NCBI RefSeq assembly: GCF_001421715.1
Contig: NZ_LMKP01000044.1
Span: 62,001-126,000, forward strand
Length of the DNA: 64,000 bases
DNA from: Sphingomonas sp. Leaf22
Lineage (GTDB): Bacteria; Pseudomonadota; Alphaproteobacteria; Sphingomonadales; Sphingomonadaceae
Direction of reading: 5' to 3'
Position numbers and translations under genes: made by a program. Below, piece by piece: positions 1 through 7,949 of this stretch; the first letter of the stretch is position 1, and each line of letters begins with the position of its first letter. The notes under the pieces were generated by a model. The model searched no databases, had not been told where the DNA came from, and was given only the letters and a program-made list of their open reading frames with translations.

Positions 1-157
1 CGACGTTCGTAGACTGCGTTGGTGCTACGTCGACCTGGGTGAGGATGACCGGCGCACGGATGGAGACCGACAGTCGATCGAGCGCATCGACCGCCAGCGG
101 GATAGGACCGCTTCTCAGCGGCGTCGCGTGGAAGGTGCTGCAGGACCGTCGCCTCTA

Positions 158-730
158 CTAATAAGCGCGCTGTCCCGCGACATTGCCGGCCGGCACGTAG
201 CGGCACACGACATAGTCGTCGCGCGCGTTGCTCGCCTCGGCACAGCCGAACCGCTGCGTCGTCCGCCACATGATCTGGGTGTAATGCCCGACATCGCCGA
301 ACTTGCCGGTGCGGGACACAGCGGGCAGCACGCCCGGCAGATAGTCGCGCCGTTCGGCGACCCAATGCCCGACCATTTCGTCGTAGCGATAGGCACCGCG
401 CGTGCCGGTCCACAAATTCTCACCTTGTTCGGGGGCCCCGCGCGGTTGCGCCGAATGTTCGAACCGACCGGTCTTCGCCAGCGTATCGGCATAGCGTCCG
501 GCATCGCGCGCCAGTGCCGGGTCCCAGTCGAGCGGGGCCAGTCCCGCCGCTGCCCGCGCCGCCCGGTGACCCGCGTCCATCGCCTGTCGCAACAGCGCCG
601 GTCCGTGCGGTGCCGGCCCTTCGAACGTGCGCGGTTCGACGATGCGTTCGGGGCCTGCCTCGCCGCCCGACGAACAGCCGGTCAGCAGCAAAACCGGCGC
701 GAGTATTTGTATCGATCGCATGACGCCCAT
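158..730 (-). CDS. CAP-domain (SCP/PR-1-like) lipoprotein
   Basis: A 190-residue secreted CAP-superfamily protein of unknown substrate. The N-terminus is hydrophobic and ends in a lipobox (LLTGC, Cys19), so it is probably an outer-membrane or periplasmic lipoprotein. The CAP fold is seen as HSAQPRG, GENLW, the signature GHYTQIMW and the C-terminal VCRYVPAGNVAG. Two starts are possible: 730 (MGVMRS) or 721 (MRSIQI); neither has a convincing Shine-Dalgarno sequence. It is divergent from hemW with only 11 bp between the two start codons if 730 is used. Family membership is clear; cellular role is not. Confidence 0.85.
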   Translation of the reverse strand: MGVMRSIQILAPVLLLTGCSSGGEAGPERIVEPRTFEGPAPHGPALLRQAMDAGHRAARAAAGLAPLDWDPALARDAGRYADTLAKTGRFEHSAQPRGAPEQGENLWTGTRGAYRYDEMVGHWVAERRDYLPGVLPAVSRTGKFGDVGHYTQIMWRTTQRFGCAEASNARDDYVVCRYVPAGNVAGQRAY

Positions 731-741
731 ATGGGACGGCG

Positions 742-1905
742 ATGGTGCCCGACCAACCTCCGCTCACGCTGCCGCCGCTGGCGCTCTACGTCCACTGGCC
801 GTTCTGCGTGTCGAAATGCCCCTATTGCGACTTCAACAGCCATGTCCGCGATACGGTCGATCAGGCGGCGTGGTTGCAGGCGCTACTCGCCGATCTGGCG
901 CATGAGGTCGCCGCGCTGCCCGACCGGCGGTTGGCGTCGATCTTTTTCGGGGGCGGTACGCCGTCGCTGATGCCGCCGGCGACCGTCGCCGCGATCATCG
1001 ATGCCGCGTGCCGCGCGTGGCCGCCGACCGATGATATCGAAATCACGCTGGAGGCGAATCCGTCGTCGGTCGAGGCCGCGCGCTTCGCCGATATCGCCGC
1101 CGCCGGCGTCAATCGCGTGTCGCTGGGCGTGCAGGCGTTGCACGACGATGCCCTCGCCTTCCTCGAACGCGCGCATGGCGTCGAGGAGGCACTGGCCGCG
1201 CTCGGCGTCGCGCAGCGCCATTTCGCTCGGGTCAGTTTCGACCTGATCTATGCCCGGCCCGGCCAGTCGCTCGACCAGTGGCAAGCCGAACTCGCCCGTG
1301 CGCTGTCGTTCGGGACCGAGCATCTGTCGCTGTACCAGTTGACCATCGAGCCGGGCACGCGCTTTGCGACGCTAGCGGCAAAGGGGGCGCTGACCCTGCC
1401 CGATTCCGACCTTGCCGCCGACCTGTTCGAAACCACGCAGGCGATGACGTCGGCCGCCGGCCTGCCGCTGTACGAGGTGTCGAACCATGCCCGGCCGGGT
1501 GCGGAGAGCCGCCACAACCTGACCTATTGGCGCTATCGCGACTATGCCGGTATCGGTCCGGGCGCGCATGGCCGGCGTGGAGGCATGGCGACGGTCCGAC
1601 GCAAGAAGCCCGAGAACTGGATCGCGGCGGTGACGCGCAACGGCCATGGCATCGAACGCGAGGATGCGCTGACCCCCGACGAACGCGTGACCGAGGCGCT
1701 GGTGATGGGCCTGCGGATGCGCGAGGGGATCGACCTTGCCCGCGTCGCGGCGCTGGGCGCACGACCGATCGACGCGGTAGTGCGCGCCCCCGCGGTGGCG
1801 CTGCTGGCGCGGCAGGGACTGGTGGCGCGCGAGGGCGACCGGCTGGCGCTGACCCCGGCGGGGTTTCCGGTGCTCGACGCGGTGCTGCGCGAGATCGCGG
1901 TATAG
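742..1905 (+). CDS. hemW: HemW, radical SAM haem chaperone
   Basis: A 387-residue member of the HemN/HemW radical SAM family. The 4Fe-4S cluster motif is CVSKCPYC (Cys22, Cys26, Cys29), preceded by the family-typical YVHWPF and followed by FFGGGTPS, the glycine-rich SAM-binding segment. HemW lacks the long N-terminal extension of true oxygen-independent coproporphyrinogen oxidase HemN, and the length here fits HemW. In other bacteria HemW binds haem and delivers it to respiratory enzymes; old annotations call it coproporphyrinogen III oxidase-like. The start at 742 immediately precedes the conserved N-terminus. It stands between a divergent lipoprotein gene and aspG, with no obvious functional partner in the window. 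Confidence 0.92.
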   Translation: MVPDQPPLTLPPLALYVHWPFCVSKCPYCDFNSHVRDTVDQAAWLQALLADLAHEVAALPDRRLASIFFGGGTPSLMPPATVAAIIDAACRAWPPTDDIEITLEANPSSVEAARFADIAAAGVNRVSLGVQALHDDALAFLERAHGVEEALAALGVAQRHFARVSFDLIYARPGQSLDQWQAELARALSFGTEHLSLYQLTIEPGTRFATLAAKGALTLPDSDLAADLFETTQAMTSAAGLPLYEVSNHARPGAESRHNLTYWRYRDYAGIGPGAHGRRGGMATVRRKKPENWIAAVTRNGHGIEREDALTPDERVTEALVMGLRMREGIDLARVAALGARPIDAVVRAPAVALLARQGLVAREGDRLALTPAGFPVLDAVLREIAV

Positions 1906-1966
1906 GCTTGCCCCGTTCCCGGCGACTGCGCACAACCGCGCATCACCAGTAAAAACGGGGCCGACC

Positions 1967-2971
1967 ATGCCGACCATGCCGACCATCACCCGCCGCACCG
2001 CGATCGCCGGCCTCGCCGCCGCCACCGCATCGGCGACCCTGCCCGCCCGGCCGCGTGCCGGCGGCGTCCTGCGCGTCGCTTCGACATGGGACTTCGGTGC
2101 CGCCGCGAACGATGCCGCCGTTGCCCGGTTCAAGCGCGGCGGCACGTTGATCGACGCGCTCGAAGCCGGGGCGCAGGTGCCCGAAGCCGACCTGACCAAC
2201 CATTCGGTGGGCAAGGGCGGCTATCCTGATCGCGACGGGCGCGTCACGCTGGACGCCGTCGTCATGGACGACAAGGGCCATGTCGGTGCGGTGGCGGCGA
2301 TGGAGGATATCGCCCATCCGATTTCGGTCGCGCGCGCGGTGATGGAGCGTACCCCGCACACCTTCCTGGTCGGCGACGGCGCACGGCAATTCGCGCTGGC
2401 CAACGGCTTCACCGCCGAAAAGCTGCTGACCCCCGAAGCCGAGGCCGAATGGCGCAAATGGCTGAAAACGTCGAAATATGCGCCGGCCGCCAATAGCGAG
2501 AACGCCCGTGCCCCGCTCGGCGGGTCGCTCGACCATGACACGATCGGCATGATCGCGCGCGCGCCCGACGGATCGCTGGCCGGTGCCTGCACGACGTCGG
2601 GCATGGCGTTCAAGCTGCACGGCCGGGTGGGTGACTCGCCGCAGGTCGGCAGCGGCCTGTTCGTCGAGGCCGGGGTAGGTGCCGCAACCGCCACCGGTCT
2701 GGGCGAGGAAGTGACTCGGATCGCCGGCACCGCCCGCGTCGTATCGTCGTTGCGCGCCGGCATGTCGCCGATGGCGGCCTGTCGCGAAGCGGTCGAGCAT
2801 ATCGCCCGGTTGCGCGGGTCGGCGCTCGACGGGGTGCAGGTCGGTTTCCTCGCGATGGACGCGCGTGGACAGGTCGGCGCCTTCGCGATCCTGCCGGGCT
2901 TCACCTATGCCGTCACCGGCGACGACGGACGCAGCACGGTGTCGAAGTCGGCGAGCCTGCGCAGCGCCTGA
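1967..2971 (+). CDS. N4-(beta-N-acetylglucosaminyl)-L-asparaginase (glycosylasparaginase), Tat-exported
   Basis: A 334-residue Ntn hydrolase of the glycosylasparaginase family, which cleaves the GlcNAc-Asn bond that anchors N-glycans to protein. The N-terminus carries a twin-arginine motif (ITRRTAIAG), predicting Tat export to the periplasm. The autocleavage/catalytic site is GGSLDHDTIGM with Thr192 as predicted nucleophile. The family segments ACTTSGMAFKLHGRVGDSP and GSGLFVEAGVGAA follow. The start is ambiguous: the 9-bp repeat at 1964-1984 gives ATG codons at 1967 and 1976. It lies near a receptor and the GlcNAc operon, which fits a last step in N-glycopeptide degradation. Substrate class is well supported by family; the link to the neighbouring glycosidases is inferred. 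Confidence 0.88.
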   Translation: MPTMPTITRRTAIAGLAAATASATLPARPRAGGVLRVASTWDFGAAANDAAVARFKRGGTLIDALEAGAQVPEADLTNHSVGKGGYPDRDGRVTLDAVVMDDKGHVGAVAAMEDIAHPISVARAVMERTPHTFLVGDGARQFALANGFTAEKLLTPEAEAEWRKWLKTSKYAPAANSENARAPLGGSLDHDTIGMIARAPDGSLAGACTTSGMAFKLHGRVGDSPQVGSGLFVEAGVGAATATGLGEEVTRIAGTARVVSSLRAGMSPMAACREAVEHIARLRGSALDGVQVGFLAMDARGQVGAFAILPGFTYAVTGDDGRSTVSKSASLRSA

Positions 2972-2975
2972 CGCG

Positions 2976-3008
2976 AAAAGGCCCTGTCACCGCGATGGTC
3001 ACAGGGCC
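2976..3008 (-). terminator. rho-independent terminator for the TonB-dependent receptor
   Basis: GGCCCTGT (2980-2987) pairs with ACAGGGCC (3001-3008), with three more inner pairs across one mismatch. On the minus strand the hairpin is followed by TTTT (2976-2979). It lies just past the receptor stop codon and between convergent genes, so it may also act on the plus-strand asparaginase transcript. Confidence 0.8.
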
Positions 3009-3031
3009 AGTTCGTTACCCGAAAAGCAGGA

Positions 3032-6000
3032 TCAGAAGTTAACGGTAGCGCCAATCGAAATCTGACGACCCAGCGAGTCGTAGCGCGCCGGGATCGTGTT
3101 GTTGCGCGCCAGCGATACGTCATAGGAGTTCGGCAGGATCGGCGGCACCTTGTCGAGAAGGTTGTTGGCGGAGAAACGGAGCGTGAACTGCCGCCCGACC
3201 GCGAACGTTGCCGCCAGATCGAAATAGCTGACCGGATCGAAGCGATAGAAGGTCTTGCGTGCGTCCTCCGGCGTGCCGCCGAGGGCGGGGTCGCCCGAGT
3301 TCTTGGCATGGGTCAGCGAGCCGACATAGCGCCAGTTGAACGAGATCGACGCGACCTTGTCCGGCGTGATGTAGGTGGTGCGCAAGCCATGGGTCCATTT
3401 CGGGATCAGCTGCCCGCAACCATTGCCGAAAAGCCCTGCGCAGTTGCGTTCGTCGCGGATCGGCGATTCCTGATTGCCAGCCAGCGTCGTCCACGATCCG
3501 TTAAAGATCCAGTCGAGCGTACCGAACCGGTCGATCGGCAGAACATACTGGCCCTGGAAGTCCCAACCATGCGCCTTGGTCTTGTACGTGTTGGTCGTAC
3601 CCTGCTGTATATAGCCCGAGGTCGGATTGCTCGCCGGCGCGCTGTACAAAATACCGGTGGTCGGCGCGCGGACGATCTTGTCGCAGAAATACGAGTCGCC
3701 GCCTGACGTCAGACAGCCTTCCTGCCAATAGCTGTAATCCGCATAGCCGATCGAGTCATCGATATCGATCAGGAAGCGATCGACCGAAAAGGTCAGCCCC
3801 GGCAGGAAGCGCGGCTTGAGCACCACCCCGAACGTCTTGGTCCAAGCGGTTTCGGGATCGACGGTAAAGCCGCCGGTGAACACCGTGCACTGGTTATTCG
3901 GGCAGTTCAGCGTCGGGCTGCCATACAGCGAATCCGCAAGGCCGGTGGCGCGACAGACGTCGATCGACGCACGCGGTGCTACGGTTTGCGTGATGGTGCG
4001 CGTGGGATCAGTGGGATCGGGTACCTGAATGGTTGTGCTGGCGCAGAAGTCGTTCTGCGAACCACCCTGCGTGCCGTACTGCCGCTGTGTCGCCTGCCGG
4101 ATCTCGATCACGGTCGGCGCGCGCTGCGCCTTGTTGAACGCGCCGCGGAAGGTGACGTCCTGAATCGGAGCCCACAGCGCCTCGATCTTATACGTGCTGA
4201 ACGTATCCGGATTGGTATCGTACTTTGATAGGCGATAGCCGGCATTGACCTGCAACAGATGCGTCCAGCGCTGCTTCTCGACCAGCGGCACCTGCACTTC
4301 GACGTTGGCTTCCTTCACGCTCTGCCGCAGCTGGAAATTCTCGCCGCCATTCTGCTCACGGAACGCCTGGTTGGCGGTGCCGAGGAAACGGTCCTTGCGA
4401 TATTCGGCCCCAATGGCGAATGCCACGCCCTGGTCCGCCCATGGCGCAGTGATACCGTACTTGCCCAGGTCACCCGACAGGTTGGCCACCACGTCGAACA
4501 ACTGAGTGACGTTGCCGTACGTACCGTCGCGACCGCTGAACAGATAATCGTAGAGCGCCGTATTGTTGTTGTTCGCAGTGAAGGCATCGAACGGGACGCA
4601 GCCGTCGGCGGTACCCGTGGCGCACGTCGGCGTGCCACCCACGTTGACGACGTTCAGCGACCGGTTGATCTTTGCGAATTCCGGGAACGGACCATTGGTC
4701 ACGTCCTGCTGACTGCGCACATAGACGCCGGCGACGTCATAGCTCCACGCTTCGGCGATGGTCCCGCGCACGCCACCGACAGCGCGAATGCCCTGATTCT
4801 CGTACAGATCGGCCGAATAGGGCAGCGCGTTAAAGCGATAGCGTACCTCGATCGGCAACAGCGTCGACGTACCCGCCGCCGTACCGCAGATCGCGGCCTG
4901 CTGTGCCGTCGACATCAGCGGGTTGTTGCAGTTCACGCTGAACGGGGTCGAACCATAGGCGGTGAAGCTGAACACCCGTGCCGGGAAACGATTGTACGAC
5001 TTGTCCTTGAACCACAAGCCGTTACCATACAGCTCGACCGCGTCCGACAGCTTCAGCGATACGAACCCGCCGGCATTCAGGCGGTTGCTTTCGCGCTGGT
5101 ACGAATACCCGTCGAACGGATTCGCCTGGATGCCCACGCCGAACGGAACGAACGTCCGGGTACCATCGGGGTTGTTGGCATAGACACGGTTCGCCTGCGT
5201 GCCGCCGCGCGGGCTAAGGTAACCGTACTGGGTGTAGGTCGAGGTCGAGCAGCTGAGCGGGCCATCGATCCCGGCCTCCACCAGCTGACATGCCGAGCTG
5301 GCGCGGGCATCGTAAGGGACCAGGTCAGCCTTGCGATAGTTGACGAAGCCCATGACGCTCAGCCGGTCGTCGAACAGTTTCGTGCCCGCCGACAGCGTCA
5401 AATCGACGCGCGCGCCGTCGTTGGTCAGGCCACGCGGCACCGGGAACCCCGCCGCGCGGGCATAGGGACTGACCAGCGTGTCCTTATTCTCGTGATTGTA
5501 GAAATTGTAGTTGGCATTCAGATTGATGCCGTCCAGGTCCTTGCGCAGGATGAAGTTGACGACCCCGGCGACGGCATCCGAGCCGTAGACCGACGATGCA
5601 CCGCCGGAAAGGACGTCGATGCGTTCGATCAGCGCCACTGGGATCATACCGGCGTCGACGCCGTTCTGCGTACCCAGCCGCAATCCGTCGACCAGCGTCA
5701 GCGTGCGTTCGAAGCCGAGGCTGCGCAACTTGATCCGCTGGCGACCGTCCGAATCCTGATAATTCTGCTGCGCATCCGGTGCGATCTGCGGCAAGCGGTT
5801 GAGAACGTCCTCGACATTGACAGCCGCCTGCAAGCGGATTTCTTCCGACGTAACCGACTGGATCGGCGCGGCCGACGTGGCATTGGGCCGACGTATACGC
5901 GTGCCGGTGACGACGATCGCGTCGTCGTCGTTGTCGGTCGTCGCGGTGTTCGTATCGGGCAGTGCCTCTACGGGCACGACCTGCGCATGGGCGGTACCAG

Positions 6001-6052
6001 CCAGCATCGTCGCGAGACAGGATGTGGCGAGCAGCTTCGTTATCGATTTCAT
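3032..6052 (-). CDS. TonB-dependent outer-membrane receptor
   Basis: A 1006-residue outer-membrane TonB-dependent transporter. The start chosen is ATG 6052 (MKSITKLLATS), which gives a clean signal peptide ending AHAQ and is preceded by AAGGGGG; an upstream in-frame ATG at 6127 would add 25 residues with no signal peptide. After a short TonB-box-like stretch (DDAIVVTGTRIRR) comes the plug domain, with RIKLRSLGFERTLTLVDG and DVLSGGASSVYGSDAVAGVVNF. A 22-strand-type barrel follows and ends in a C-terminal Phe (GATVNF). Numerous paired Cys residues in extracellular-loop positions suggest disulphide-stabilised loops. Substrate is not known; its place between the glycosylasparaginase and nagE suggests glycopeptides or GlcNAc-containing oligosaccharides. 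Confidence 0.92.
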   Translation of the reverse strand: MKSITKLLATSCLATMLAGTAHAQVVPVEALPDTNTATTDNDDDAIVVTGTRIRRPNATSAAPIQSVTSEEIRLQAAVNVEDVLNRLPQIAPDAQQNYQDSDGRQRIKLRSLGFERTLTLVDGLRLGTQNGVDAGMIPVALIERIDVLSGGASSVYGSDAVAGVVNFILRKDLDGINLNANYNFYNHENKDTLVSPYARAAGFPVPRGLTNDGARVDLTLSAGTKLFDDRLSVMGFVNYRKADLVPYDARASSACQLVEAGIDGPLSCSTSTYTQYGYLSPRGGTQANRVYANNPDGTRTFVPFGVGIQANPFDGYSYQRESNRLNAGGFVSLKLSDAVELYGNGLWFKDKSYNRFPARVFSFTAYGSTPFSVNCNNPLMSTAQQAAICGTAAGTSTLLPIEVRYRFNALPYSADLYENQGIRAVGGVRGTIAEAWSYDVAGVYVRSQQDVTNGPFPEFAKINRSLNVVNVGGTPTCATGTADGCVPFDAFTANNNNTALYDYLFSGRDGTYGNVTQLFDVVANLSGDLGKYGITAPWADQGVAFAIGAEYRKDRFLGTANQAFREQNGGENFQLRQSVKEANVEVQVPLVEKQRWTHLLQVNAGYRLSKYDTNPDTFSTYKIEALWAPIQDVTFRGAFNKAQRAPTVIEIRQATQRQYGTQGGSQNDFCASTTIQVPDPTDPTRTITQTVAPRASIDVCRATGLADSLYGSPTLNCPNNQCTVFTGGFTVDPETAWTKTFGVVLKPRFLPGLTFSVDRFLIDIDDSIGYADYSYWQEGCLTSGGDSYFCDKIVRAPTTGILYSAPASNPTSGYIQQGTTNTYKTKAHGWDFQGQYVLPIDRFGTLDWIFNGSWTTLAGNQESPIRDERNCAGLFGNGCGQLIPKWTHGLRTTYITPDKVASISFNWRYVGSLTHAKNSGDPALGGTPEDARKTFYRFDPVSYFDLAATFAVGRQFTLRFSANNLLDKVPPILPNSYDVSLARNNTIPARYDSLGRQISIGATVNF

Positions 6053-6266
6053 TGAATCCCCCTTGTTGGCGCAGCGTCGCGTTTGTCGCTTGAGGAAGGG
6101 TCCGGCCCAGTCGGGTCGCACCGTCACCCGTCACGTCGCACGGCCTGTTCACCTGTGCGACAGTTTTCCGCCAGCACGCACACGGGTCAATATCGAATGA
6201 AACTAGATACCATATATGCGACACGTATTGCTAACAGCCGTGCTAATTCCGCAACACACCTTCGGA
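6053..6266 (-). promoter_or_regulatory. upstream region of the receptor gene, with AT-rich promoter-like stretch
   Basis: The 214 bp between the nagE stop and the receptor start contain a relatively AT-rich stretch (6190-6225) that reads CATATATGGTATCTAG on the minus strand. No terminator was found after nagE, so read-through from the nag operon is possible. The TGGTA word resembles the candidate operator words near 13560 and 13870, but this is weak evidence for co-regulation. Confidence 0.3.
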
Positions 6267-7949
6267 CTATGACAGCAACAGATGCACCACCGTCGCGCTC
6301 GGCTGTGCCACCGCGCGGACGCCCGGCAACGTCGCGGGATCGATCGTCGCCGGTTGGGCCAGTTCGACGCGCATCCGGCCCGCCAGCGGTTCGACGCACA
6401 GGATCGCACCTGCCCCGCCCAACGCCTCGATCAGCGCCGCCGGAAGGGTGGGCTGCGTGACAGGCACTTCGGCTGACGGGACCGGGGGCGGGGGGGCGGC
6501 CGGACCGTTGGCCCCGGCTTCGCGAATTTCTTCCGCTACCTGATCGGCGATCGGGCCGACCACGACCTGCACCGCGCGTGCCGAGGGGCGCAGCACGCCC
6601 ATCGCGCCTAGTGCCTTCAGCGCCGCTTCGTCGACCAGCGCTTGGTCCGCAACGACCAGCCGCAGCCGGGTGGTGCATGCCCCGATGCTGACGAGGTTGC
6701 CGCTGCCGCCCAGCGCGGCGAGGAACGCCCGCCCGCGCGCGCCATCGCCGGTGGCCGGGGCGCCGGTCATGGTCGGCGCACTGGCATCGCGGCCCGGCGT
6801 CTTCAGGTCGAACCGCACGATGAAGAAGCGGAACACCCCGTAATACAGCGCGAAATAGACGGCACCGACCGGCAGCAGCATCAGCGGCCGGGTCGCCTTC
6901 CCATAGTTCAGCACATAGTCGAACAGGCCGGCCGAAAAACCGAAGCCGAGCTTCACCCCCAGCCAGTCCATCAGCGCCATCGACAGCCCGGTCAGCACCG
7001 CATGGATCGCGTACAGCACGGGCGCGAGGAACATGAACGAGAATTCGATCGGCTCGGTCACGCCGGTCAGGAAGCTGGTCAGCGCGAGGCTGAGCAACAT
7101 GCCGCCCACCGCCTTGCGCCGGTCGGGCAGCGCCGATCGGTACATGGCAAGGCATGCGGCGGGCAGGCCGAACATCATCACCGGGAAATAACCGGCCATG
7201 AACGCCCCCGCGGTCGGATCGCCGGCGAAGAAGCGACGCAGATCGCCGGTCGTCCCCCCGAAATCGCCGAGCACGAACCATGCGACGTTGTTGAGGATAT
7301 GATGCAGCCCGGTGACCAGCAGCAGCCGGTTGAGCAGGCCGAACCCGAACAGGCCGAAGCTGCCCGACGCCACAAGGCCCCGGCTGAGCAGATCGAGCGC
7401 GGTGGTGATGCCGCCGAAACTCAGCCCCACCACGATGGCGATGCCGATGCCCACCACGCCGCTGACGATCGGCACGAACCGCCGCCCGCCGAAGAACGCC
7501 AGATATTCCGGCACCTTGATCGTCGCATAGCGATTATAGGCATGACCGCCGATCAGCCCAGCGACGATCCCGATCGGCACGTCGAGCTTGGCAAAGGCCT
7601 TTGCCTTCCACGCCGCCGACAGCGTCGCTGTCACGCCCGCATCGAAGCCCTGCGTCACGTCGGCCGGTACGGTCAGGAACACCGGCCCGCCATTCTTGAC
7701 AACCAGATAGCAGACCACGCCGGCAAGGCACGCCGCGCCGTTGCCGTCGCGCGCGATACCGCAGGCGACGCCGATCGCGAACAGCAGGCCGAGATTGTTG
7801 AACAGCGCATCGCCCGCCGCCGCCAGCAGGGCGATGTCGAGCAGGTCGGGCTGGCCCAGCCGCAGCAACAGCCCCGCCACCGGCAGGACCGCGATCGGCA
7901 GCATGAGCGCACGGCCGATCGGCTGCAGCGTTTCGACGATCGACTTCAT
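6267..7949 (-). CDS. nagE: PTS N-acetylglucosamine transporter subunit EIICB
   Basis: A 560-residue inner-membrane PTS permease. Residues 1-385 are EIIC, with about ten membrane segments and the family segments LVTGLHHILNN and TGVTEPIEF. Residues about 408-475 are EIIB, with the phosphorylated Cys425 in SIGACTTRLR. After a Pro/Ala linker, residues about 500-560 look like a second, degenerate EIIB module in which the Cys position is Leu522 (VEPLAGRMR). The start is ATG 7949, which overlaps the stop of the EI fusion gene by ATGA; longer upstream reading is a shadow. No EIIA domain is present, so phosphate must come from the EIIA domain of the upstream fusion. Function: uptake and phosphorylation of GlcNAc to GlcNAc-6-P. 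Confidence 0.93.
   Translation of the reverse strand: MKSIVETLQPIGRALMLPIAVLPVAGLLLRLGQPDLLDIALLAAAGDALFNNLGLLFAIGVACGIARDGNGAACLAGVVCYLVVKNGGPVFLTVPADVTQGFDAGVTATLSAAWKAKAFAKLDVPIGIVAGLIGGHAYNRYATIKVPEYLAFFGGRRFVPIVSGVVGIGIAIVVGLSFGGITTALDLLSRGLVASGSFGLFGFGLLNRLLLVTGLHHILNNVAWFVLGDFGGTTGDLRRFFAGDPTAGAFMAGYFPVMMFGLPAACLAMYRSALPDRRKAVGGMLLSLALTSFLTGVTEPIEFSFMFLAPVLYAIHAVLTGLSMALMDWLGVKLGFGFSAGLFDYVLNYGKATRPLMLLPVGAVYFALYYGVFRFFIVRFDLKTPGRDASAPTMTGAPATGDGARGRAFLAALGGSGNLVSIGACTTRLRLVVADQALVDEAALKALGAMGVLRPSARAVQVVVGPIADQVAEEIREAGANGPAAPPPPVPSAEVPVTQPTLPAALIEALGGAGAILCVEPLAGRMRVELAQPATIDPATLPGVRAVAQPSATVVHLLLS

Noticed and set aside
3-161. Open plus-strand frame from the window edge to TAA at 159-161, possibly the 3' end of a gene.
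   Set aside because: About 52 codons without recognisable similarity; it overlaps the CAP gene stop and the composition does not look clearly coding. A real gene truncated by the window edge cannot be excluded.
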